From Limisphaerales bacterium (lineage in GTDB: Bacteria; Verrucomicrobiota; Verrucomicrobiia; Limisphaerales; SXTU01): a stretch of 55,551 nt of DNA. The notes beneath the pieces were generated by a model that saw only the letters and a list, made by a program, of their open reading frames with translations, did not search any database and was not told where the DNA came from. Below, piece after piece: positions 38,451-44,656 of the stretch. Made by a program: the position numbers and the translations under genes. Every line of letters begins with the position of its first letter. The stretch's first letter is position 1. The DNA is taken from NCBI GenBank assembly GCA_009773355.1, contig WRPG01000001.1, forward strand, positions 402,526-458,076, read 5' to 3'.

Positions 38451-38727
38451 AACGGTTTGAGAGCGGTGGAAAGGGTCGGCGAACTCCGGTGGCAGAAATT
38501 TGACGCAAGGGCGCAAAGACGCAGGGACGCAAAGAACTGGGAGCTTCTTGGACTGCGGTGGCAGAGCGCAGCGGCGACACCGCTTTGGTTTCCCGCGGAG
38601 CGGAAGCCTTCCGCCGCGCGACGACTGCTCCGCAGAATGGAAAAGCGGCGTGGCGCTTCGCTTCCCGCCGCAGTCCAAACTGCGTCTCTGCGCCTTTGCG
38701 TCTTTGCGTTGAATGTGGCCTCGAGGT
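38451..38727. other. Longest gap in the large operon, filled by element F
   Basis: This 277-nt spacer separates the SurA-like gene from the giant gene. About half of it is palindromic element F. To the left of that (38500-38547) and right (38679-38712) are short repeats with GCAAAGACGCA / TGCGTCTTTGCG character, which may form an outer stem. No gene is seen. A promoter for the giant gene could lie here; I cannot point to one. Confidence 0.5.
38548..38678. repeat. Palindromic element F, full 131-bp copy
   Basis: TTGGACTGCGGTGGCAGAGC at the left and its inverse (..CCCGCCGCAGTCCAA) at the right form imperfect terminal arms of about 38 bp around an inner CGGAAGCCTTCCG palindrome. A 58-bp half copy at 44540-44597 is identical at 57 positions in opposite orientation. 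A fragment is at 14506-14533. Confidence 0.85.
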
Positions 38728-39585
38728 TCATGGATTTGTCCGCGCCTGCGCGGTCAGCCAGTCATCGAAACTCAGCCGCGAAATCTCCACGGCCTGCACC
38801 GTGAGCGCTTCGCCGGTGCGGCTGGCGGCCACGTAAAGGGTGAAGCTCTCGTCCGAGCCGAAGACCGCGCTCACGTCGCCGGGCTTCTGCAACTGCGCGG
38901 CGAGCACCTTCTGCATGTCGGCGTGCAGGTCGGAGAAATACGCCTTGGGCATTGCCGCTCCGAGCGACGGGCGCGCGGAGGCAAGGTCCGTCTTGGGCTT
39001 CGCGCCGAGCTGCCACGTCACCTCGCGCACATCGTTGCGGCTCTTGAGCAAGGCGGCGCGCTCGTCCGCCTTCGCCGCGAGCAACTGCGCCCGCAGTTTC
39101 TCCGCCTCAGCGCGCTTGCCGGCCTGCTGCGCCGCGTCCGCCTCGAAGCGGGCGCGCAGCACGCGGTCCACCACCAGCGGCTTGGCCACGCTGCGGGCGA
39201 AGCGCTCGGGGTTGTTCGCCAGCGACAGCTTGATCTGCGCGAGCATGTCGCCCGCCATCGTGGAACGCTCGATGCGCGCGACTTCCTCCGCCACGAGCTT
39301 CGGGGTGATTTCGAGGCGATAGACATTCTTGAGCACGCGCTCCTTGAGCAGTTCCTGCTGCACGCGCCGCTCGATGACCGAGCGCGACACGGCCTGCTCG
39401 AACGGAGCCTTGGCCCCGACCTGCTTCGCGTAATAAACCCGCTCGACCGCGAGCCGGTCATCCACCAACTCGCCCACGGAGGCGGCGAAGGCGGGCAGGG
39501 CGAGGGCGAGCAACGCGATGAGGAGCGCGGCCCTCCGGGCCGCAGCGGCAACTTGCGCAGCGGGGCGGACAGATGCCCGAGGCAT
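38728..39585 (-). CDS. SurA/parvulin-like periplasmic protein
   Basis: A 285-residue exported protein (from the ATG at 39585; signal core RRAALLIALLALALPAFAA). Residues about 37-130 look like the helical SurA N-terminal chaperone region (VGELVDDRLAVERVYYAKQV; VIERRVQQELLKERVLKNVY). A second helical stretch (AQQAGKRAEAEKLRAQLLAA) follows. The last 80 residues recall a degenerate parvulin (LQKPGDVSAVFGSDESFTLY, then VAASRTG), although the canonical active-site histidines are not seen. It could chaperone the large beta-rich proteins of this operon. The frame is open up to an ATG at 39954 that overlaps the Kelch stop (ATGA) and would add 123 residues encoded by elements G, D and B. The 39585 start lies inside element B, so even the signal peptide is partly repeat-derived. 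Confidence 0.6.
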   Translation of the reverse strand: MPRASVRPAAQVAAAARRAALLIALLALALPAFAASVGELVDDRLAVERVYYAKQVGAKAPFEQAVSRSVIERRVQQELLKERVLKNVYRLEITPKLVAEEVARIERSTMAGDMLAQIKLSLANNPERFARSVAKPLVVDRVLRARFEADAAQQAGKRAEAEKLRAQLLAAKADERAALLKSRNDVREVTWQLGAKPKTDLASARPSLGAAMPKAYFSDLHADMQKVLAAQLQKPGDVSAVFGSDESFTLYVAASRTGEALTVQAVEISRLSFDDWLTAQARTNP

Positions 39586-39628
39586 TTCGGTGTCGGGGTG
39601 GCCGCTGCGGGCGGGACGCCCGCGCTCC
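39522..39628. repeat. Palindromic element B, copy 1 (107 bp)
   Basis: GGAGCGCGGCCCTCCGGGCC at one end and GGCGGGACGCCCGCGCTCC at the other, with an inner GCCGCAGCGGCAAC / GCCGCTGCGG pair. It matches 44155-44261 over the same length. Read leftward it encodes ERGRPARSGHPDTE and then QVAAAARRAAL, the start of the signal-peptide core of the SurA-like protein. Confidence 0.85.
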
Positions 39629-39684
39629 GGGACGGCCACGAACTCAGACGGCTGGCCGACATCGCCGATGGCAGGCATCTGCGC

Positions 39685-39787
39685 GAAGCGTCTGGAGTGC
39701 GGACGCTTCAGCGCCGCTGTCCGAACCGTGCTGACCACAGGGACGCCTCCAAAAGCGGTGCTGAAGCCACCGCAGTCCAGACGCTCC
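39685..39787. repeat. Palindromic element D, copy 1 (103 bp)
   Basis: Terminal inverted repeats of 28 bp (GAAGCGTCTGGAGTGCGGAC.. and ..CCGCAGTCCAGACGCTCC) pair with about 5 mismatches around an internal 47-nt segment. Copy 2 (44414-44516) has the same length. Read leftward it encodes ERLDCGGFSTAFGG and TAALKRPHSRRF. Confidence 0.85.
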
Positions 39788-39828
39788 GCGACGCCGTGGC
39801 CCAGTGCGCGTCCAGCAGCGCCTTCGCG

Positions 39829-39924
39829 GGTAGCCGCCGACGTGAGGAGGCTCTGGCTGTCGTTCCGCGTTCCGCATTCCGCGTTCCGCATTGGCAACAG
39901 AGCCTTCTTACGTCGGCTGCTACC
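39829..39924. repeat. Palindromic element G with 7-bp tandem repeats in the loop
   Basis: Arms of 27 bp (39829-39855, GGTAGCCGCCGACGTGAGGA..; 39898-39924) pair at 24 positions. The 42-nt loop holds degenerate 7-bp tandem units (GTTCCGC, GTTCCGC, ATTCCGC, GTTCCGC). Read leftward the loop encodes MRNAECGTRN. Confidence 0.8.
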
Positions 39925-39950
39925 GGGGTTCAATTGTTCGTTCCGGCGCG

Positions 39951-42170
39951 TCATTGCTTCACGTATTGGTAGGCCTCGATGGGCGGCTGGTAGCTGATGA
40001 CCGACTGGTCGGTGTCGGGGAGCCAGCCACTGAAAATGAGAAGCTCCTTGCCAGTCCAGGTGAAGGGCTGGTGAGGGGTTTGCTTGGGCACGTTGGGCAT
40101 ACGCGTCCACTTGCTGGTCGCCGGATTGAAGCGGGCACACTCGCCGCGGACGCTGCTGCCATCCCAGCCGCCGACGATGAGCCACTCCGTGCCCGTCCAA
40201 GCGGCCTGATGATACACCTTGCCGGTGCCGTCGTTCGGGAGTCCGGGCTTGGCGGTCTGAATGGCGCTCCAGGTGTTGGACACCGGGCTGTAGCGGGCAT
40301 ACCGCATGTCCGAGCTGCCATGACCGAAGCCGTAGAGATACTCCGTGCCCGTCCACGCGGAGCTCGATCCAGCAAAGCTGAACGGGATGTCCGGCATCGG
40401 GGTCCAGTTGTCCAGCACCGGGTTGTAGCGCGCCGCCTTGTTGATGCCGGTGGTGGCGGTGACCGTATCGTGCCCGCCAGCGATGATCATCTCCGTCCCC
40501 GTCCACGCGAAGCAGTGGTCGCCGAAGCCGCCGCGCTGCGGGTTGGAAGCCATCGAGCGCCACGTGTCCGTCGCCGGGTTGTAGCGCGCGCCGGTGTTCA
40601 CCCAGGTCGAGCTGCCAAAACCGCCAAAGACGATGATCTCCGTGCCGGTCCAACACGCGCTAAACCGCGCTCGGGCACCCGCGCTGTTGGCCGAATTGAT
40701 GCTGGTCCACTGGTCGGTGGTCGGGTTGTAAAAAAAGCCGTTCCCTGTCCCATTCGGGCCGCGATCTCCGCCGTTGTAGCCACCGTAGAGCCACATCCGG
40801 TCACCCAGCCAGATGCACTGGAATTCATGCCGGGCGGATGGCGCGTTCTGCGTCGAAATGGGCGTCCAAGTGTTCAGCACGGGATCAAACATCGCTCCGG
40901 TTCCGAGGAAGGTGCTCTCATTCGCGTTCAAGCCACCCCAAACAATCCATTTCGTGCCGGTCCAACAGGTCTCCTGCGCCCGCATGTCGGCACTGCCCTG
41001 ATTGTAATTCCGGTTCACCGGTGCGTTGGGCGTCACTTCGCTCGCCTTCACCGTCCAGCGGTCGCCGCCGATGCGACGGCTGCCCACGTTCACGAAGCCT
41101 AGGCTCGTGAGCGACGCGTTGGTTGGACTCAGCGAGAACACCCCGCCGCCCGCGCCCACGCCGCCGGCCTGGCTCAGGATCAGATTGAGCGCGTCGCTGG
41201 TCAGCTTGTTGGTCTCCAGCGAGCCGTTGGCCAGCGCGCTGCCGGGCACCGTGCCGGGCACGAGCTTGGCCACCGTGATCGCGCCGTCCGCGATCTGCGC
41301 GCCGGAGAGCGTGCCCACGAGGCTCGCCACCGTCGTGGTCACGTTCGAGAGGCCCGTGCCGCTGCCTTGGAAGGCCGTCGCGCGCACCGTGCCGCCCACG
41401 TCCACCGTGGCGGTCGGGTTGTTCGTCAGGTTCACGCCCAGCCCCGCCGGGCCGACGCGGATGAGCAGGTTGCCGTCCGGTCCCGTCAACCCCGCCGCCG
41501 CGCGGCTGGCGTGGACAAACGGGCTGGCCATGAACTGCACGCGCGGCGAAAGCTCCGCACCGCCGCCCAGACGCACTCCCAGGTAGCGCTCCGAGACATC
41601 CGGCCCGAGGAAGACGCCGGTGAGGTTGTTCGTGAACTTGCCGGCATCCGTGGCCTGACCCGTAGGGCTGCCGCTGCCGAGCGTGACGCTGTAGTGGCCG
41701 CGATCCACCGTGACGATCTGCGTCTCTGCCCAGACGACATCCGCCGCCGTGGTGCCGCCGGCGCTGCGGTAGATGCGGAAGGTGACGGTGGCGTTCACCG
41801 GAGCCGCCGCACCGAGCGGGATGCCGGCGGTGTCCGTGAGGAAGCCCTGGTAGCTGATGCGGCCGGGCGGAAGGGAGTCTGCGGCGAGGGCGGGGAGGGT
41901 GAAGGCGAGCAGGAGCGCGGCGAGGAACCCGAGCGGCGACGGGCTGATCCGGGTGGAACGGGCCACCGGCCCGTTGCGGCGAGCGACCCGCTCGCCGCTC
42001 GTGCTGCGCCGGGAAAACTCCAAACAATTCGAGAGCGGGCAGTGCCGAAGCTCGGCGGCAGGTTGCCGCCGAGCACGGCCAGGTTGGCCGTTCCACCCGG
42101 CCCCATCAGGCTGCCATTGCAGGACGCCGCCGACCCGGTATGGGGGGAGGTTTGAAGAGGTTCGTTTCAT
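39951..42170 (-). CDS. Seven-bladed Kelch-like protein with tail-fibre-like N-terminal domain
   Basis: A 739-residue exported protein. Residues about 100-190 form a domain found in all the Kelch proteins here (GRISYQGFLTDTAGIPLG, FRIYRSAGGTTAADVVWAET, VDRGHYSVTLGSG). Residues about 190-320 resemble phage/S74-type tail-fibre stalks (TVDVGGTVRATAFQGSGTGL; GAQIADGAITVAKLVPG). Residues about 355-720 hold seven Kelch-type units, each with WTG-x-[EK]-x-x-[IL]-x-x-GG and YNP-x-TD-x-W. It ends PIEAYQYVKQ. The signal core (GFLAALLLAFTLPALAA) begins at residue 81 because element H encodes residues about 25-73. No in-frame ATG lies between; a GTG at 41966 inside the element would give a normal signal peptide and 671 residues. 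It starts 20 nt after the preceding gene. It is probably a surface-exposed binding protein. Confidence 0.85.
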   Translation of the reverse strand: MKRTSSNLPPYRVGGVLQWQPDGAGWNGQPGRARRQPAAELRHCPLSNCLEFSRRSTSGERVARRNGPVARSTRISPSPLGFLAALLLAFTLPALAADSLPPGRISYQGFLTDTAGIPLGAAAPVNATVTFRIYRSAGGTTAADVVWAETQIVTVDRGHYSVTLGSGSPTGQATDAGKFTNNLTGVFLGPDVSERYLGVRLGGGAELSPRVQFMASPFVHASRAAAGLTGPDGNLLIRVGPAGLGVNLTNNPTATVDVGGTVRATAFQGSGTGLSNVTTTVASLVGTLSGAQIADGAITVAKLVPGTVPGSALANGSLETNKLTSDALNLILSQAGGVGAGGGVFSLSPTNASLTSLGFVNVGSRRIGGDRWTVKASEVTPNAPVNRNYNQGSADMRAQETCWTGTKWIVWGGLNANESTFLGTGAMFDPVLNTWTPISTQNAPSARHEFQCIWLGDRMWLYGGYNGGDRGPNGTGNGFFYNPTTDQWTSINSANSAGARARFSACWTGTEIIVFGGFGSSTWVNTGARYNPATDTWRSMASNPQRGGFGDHCFAWTGTEMIIAGGHDTVTATTGINKAARYNPVLDNWTPMPDIPFSFAGSSSAWTGTEYLYGFGHGSSDMRYARYSPVSNTWSAIQTAKPGLPNDGTGKVYHQAAWTGTEWLIVGGWDGSSVRGECARFNPATSKWTRMPNVPKQTPHQPFTWTGKELLIFSGWLPDTDQSVISYQPPIEAYQYVKQ
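41951..42098. repeat. Palindromic element H (148 bp)
   Basis: GGGTGGAACGGGCCACCGGC (41951-) and the inverse of GGGTGGAACGGCCAACCTGG (ending 42098) form the ends. Each arm carries its own inner hairpin (GGCGAGCGACCCGCTCGCC; GGCGGCAGGTTGCCGCC). It lies wholly inside the signal-peptide-proximal part of a Kelch gene, in frame. I see only this copy. Confidence 0.8.
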
Positions 42171-42190
42171 GGTCGCGCTTGGATAACAGT

Positions 42191-44650
42191 TCACGGCTTG
42201 GCGTAGAGGTAGGCGGGGCGGGGCGGGCGGTAGGAATAGACGGCGTTGTTGCCGCCGTCGTTCCAGAAGCCCATCCACATGAACTCGCTGCCGGTCCAGG
42301 TGTAGAAGATGTCGTGCAGGCGGCCGCCGCCGCCGGGGTTGGTGCCAACGAAGTTGTTGCCCGTCGCCAAGGGCGTCCAGGTGTCCGTCACGGGGTTGTA
42401 GCGCACACCATCACTCAGGCCGGTGGCCCCGTTGCCGCCGCCCCAGATGATCATCTCGTGGCCCGTCCACGCCACGAGCGGGCGGTAGCGCGCCGAGAGG
42501 GTGGCGGTGCCGGGGCTGATGAGTTTCCAAGTGTTGCTGACCGGGTTGTAGCGCGCGCCGCCATGCACGTTGCCGCCGTCATAGCCGCCGTAGATGATCA
42601 TCTCCGTGCCGGTCCAGACGGCACCTTGGAAATTCGCCTTGCCGTTGGGGTGGAACGGTATCGGTGTCCAGGTGTCGGTCGCCGGGTTGTAGCGGGCACC
42701 ATCGTCGAAATAGGTGCTACCCGTGTTGACACCGCCCTGAATGATCATCTCCGTTCCAGTCCAGACAGCGCAGGGATCATGACGGCCCGCAAGTGGACTG
42801 GCAGCTAGCAAACGCCAAGTGTCCGTGCTGGGATTGTAAGCCGCTCCATCATTCCACGAGATCCCTCCTGACGTCCCGCCCCAAACGATGAACTCGGTGC
42901 CGGTCCAGATGCTGGCGAAGCGGGTGCGATTGTCCGTGTATCCCGGCAGGGTGATCGCGGCCATGTTCGACCATTTGTCCGTGGCCGGGTCATAAAGCTT
43001 GCCGTCGCCCAGCGTGACGCTGCTAAACCCGCCCCAAACAATGACCTTGCTGCCTGTCCAAGCGGTTTGCATCTCACGGCGTGCACTTGGGGCATTGACG
43101 CTCGACATCACCGACCAAGTCCCCAGCGCCGGGTCGAAGATGCGGCCATCGTTGTAGTTGGCCGTGGCCCCCGCCGTGGTGCCACCCCAGATGATCCACT
43201 TGCTGCCCGTCCACGCCGACTGGCGGGCCTGTGATTCGCCGCTCCCAGCAATGGCGAAGCGCACGCCCGGCGCATTGGGCGCGCCGACGAACGCCTTAAC
43301 CTGGTAGGTGTCGCCGTCCAGCGTGGCCGGGCCGAGGTTCACGAAGCCCAGTGCGGTGAGTGTCGGGTTGTTCGCGTTGGTCGAGACCACGATGGCGCCG
43401 GAGCCGACGCCGCCGACCGTGGCCGCCAATGTGTTGACCGCGTTGGCGCTGATGGCCGAAGAGCCGACGGAGCCGTCCGCCAGCTCCGCCGTGGTGAGCG
43501 GCGCGGCGAGCTTCGCGCCCGTGAGCGCGCCGTCCGTGATCTGCGCCGCCGTGATGGTGCCGGTGAGCCGCACTGCCGAGACGGAGACGCCCGTGAGCTG
43601 CGCGCCGCTGCCGACGAAGTTGGTGGCCTTGAGCGTGCCGGAGATTTCCAGCGGGAAGGCCGGCGTGTTGGTGAGGTTCACGCCGAGGTTCGTGCCGGAG
43701 GCATTGACGAGGGACGTGCCGCCCGCGCCCACGAGCATCGTGGCCGCACCGCTGAACTGCGCGAAGGGCGACGCGAAGAACTGGATGCGCGGGCGAAGCT
43801 CCGCGCCCGTGCCCACCGTCACGCCGAGGAAGCGGTCCGAGGCGTCCGCGCCGGTGAAGACGGTGGCGAGGTGGTTGGTGAACGGCTCCGCGCCCACCGA
43901 CGCGCCGCCGCCCAGCAGCACGGTGTATTGCCCCTGCTCCACGACGACGGTCTGCGACTCGGCCCAGACGATGTCGCCGGACGTGGTGCCGGTGGCGTTG
44001 CGGTAGATGCGGAAGGTGAGGTTGGTCTTGAGCGGACTGGCGAGGCCGAGCGGCTGGCCGGCGGCGTCCGAGAGGAAGCCCTGGAAGGCCATCTTGCCGG
44101 GAGGCGTGGGCGTGGCGGCGAAGGCGGGGAGGGTGAGGGTGAGGAACACGGCAAGGAGCGCGGCCCTCCGGGCCGCAGCCGCAACTTGCGCAGAGAGGCA
44201 GGCGGATGTCCGAAGCCATTCTGTGCCGGGGTGGCCGCTGCGGGCGGGACGCCCGCGCTCCTGGTAGGGCGCGTCTGTCCCCAGCGCGCCGCTGAACCAT
44301 TCGGACACCCAACCGGCGCGCTGGGACAGACGCGCCCTACCAGCTTCGGGGTGAGGGAGAGCGGCAACGAACTCAGACGGCTGGCCGGCATCGCCAAGGG
44401 CAGGAGTCTGCGCGGAGCGTCTGGAGTGCGGACGCTTCAGCGCCGCTGTGGGAACCGTGCTGGCCACAGGAACGCCTCCAAAAGCGGTGCTAAAGCCACC
44501 GCAGTCCAGACGCTTCGCGACTCCGTTGCCTGGCGCGCGTTCCGCTCTGCGGGAAACCAAAGCGGTGTCGCCGCTGCGCTCTGCCACCGCAGTCCAAGAC
44601 GGTTTGGTGAATTCGTTGCTCATGTTCGGACGGGGTTGCGGGAAGTTCAT
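42191..44650 (-). CDS. Seven-bladed Kelch-like protein with repeat-encoded N-terminal extension
   Basis: An 819-residue frame. The signal core (AALLAVFLTLTLPAFAA) lies at residues 163-179. After it come the shared domain (KMAFQGFLSDAAGQPLG; FRIYRNATGTTSGDIVWAES), a tail-fibre-like stalk (LEISGTLKATNFVGSGAQLT) and seven Kelch units (WTGSKVIVWGG, WTGTEFIVWGG, WTGTEMIIYGG and others). The end is PRPAYLYAKP. Residues about 18-160 are encoded by four stacked palindromic elements (F half, D, E, B). No in-frame ATG occurs between codon 10 and the mature domain, so translation must start at the ATG at 44650 or 44623 and cross the repeats, or use a rare start such as the GTG inside element E (residue 115). 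It starts 6 nt after the preceding gene. Confidence 0.85.
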   Translation of the reverse strand: MNFPQPRPNMSNEFTKPSWTAVAERSGDTALVSRRAERAPGNGVAKRLDCGGFSTAFGGVPVASTVPTAALKRPHSRRSAQTPALGDAGQPSEFVAALPHPEAGRARLSQRAGWVSEWFSGALGTDAPYQERGRPARSGHPGTEWLRTSACLSAQVAAAARRAALLAVFLTLTLPAFAATPTPPGKMAFQGFLSDAAGQPLGLASPLKTNLTFRIYRNATGTTSGDIVWAESQTVVVEQGQYTVLLGGGASVGAEPFTNHLATVFTGADASDRFLGVTVGTGAELRPRIQFFASPFAQFSGAATMLVGAGGTSLVNASGTNLGVNLTNTPAFPLEISGTLKATNFVGSGAQLTGVSVSAVRLTGTITAAQITDGALTGAKLAAPLTTAELADGSVGSSAISANAVNTLAATVGGVGSGAIVVSTNANNPTLTALGFVNLGPATLDGDTYQVKAFVGAPNAPGVRFAIAGSGESQARQSAWTGSKWIIWGGTTAGATANYNDGRIFDPALGTWSVMSSVNAPSARREMQTAWTGSKVIVWGGFSSVTLGDGKLYDPATDKWSNMAAITLPGYTDNRTRFASIWTGTEFIVWGGTSGGISWNDGAAYNPSTDTWRLLAASPLAGRHDPCAVWTGTEMIIQGGVNTGSTYFDDGARYNPATDTWTPIPFHPNGKANFQGAVWTGTEMIIYGGYDGGNVHGGARYNPVSNTWKLISPGTATLSARYRPLVAWTGHEMIIWGGGNGATGLSDGVRYNPVTDTWTPLATGNNFVGTNPGGGGRLHDIFYTWTGSEFMWMGFWNDGGNNAVYSYRPPRPAYLYAKP
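44155..44261. repeat. Palindromic element B, copy 2 (107 bp)
   Basis: Same ends and length as copy 1 at 39522-39628, with about 20 scattered changes in the middle. Read leftward it encodes ERGRPARSGHPGTEWL and QVAAAARRAALL, running straight into the signal core of the Kelch gene. Confidence 0.85.
44261..44343. repeat. Palindromic element E (83 bp)
   Basis: CTGGTAGGGCGCGTCTGTCC.. (44261-44290) pairs with 44315-44343 over 29 bp with only a bulged C. The loop is 24 nt. It sits between elements B and D, whereas the other B-D pair (39522-39787) has no E. That makes it a clean insertion. Confidence 0.92.
44414..44516. repeat. Palindromic element D, copy 2 (103 bp)
   Basis: Same length and ends as copy 1 (39685-39787). 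Terminal inverted repeats GGAGCGTCTGGAGTGCGGAC and GTCCAGACGCTTC. Encodes KRLDCGGFSTAFGG and TAALKRPHSRRS in the Kelch frame. Confidence 0.85.
44540..44597. repeat. Half copy of palindromic element F
   Basis: Identical at 57 of 58 positions to the inverse of 38548-38605. It lacks the other half of the element. Encodes part of AERSGDTALVSRRAER in the Kelch frame. Confidence 0.85.
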
Positions 44651-44656
44651 GGCGCG

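Noticed and set aside
27900-38804. Very long rightward open frames (1,393 and 1,595 codons) opposite the MORN-to-giant gene region
   Set aside because: They are antisense shadows caused by high third-position GC in the real leftward genes. Their composition (R, H, A-rich) is not protein-like, and they cross gene boundaries.
39955-40656. Upstream extension of the SurA-like frame to 40656
   Set aside because: This part is out-of-frame reading of the Kelch gene (R/H/Q-rich, no family match). The ATG at 39954 or 39585 is preferred.
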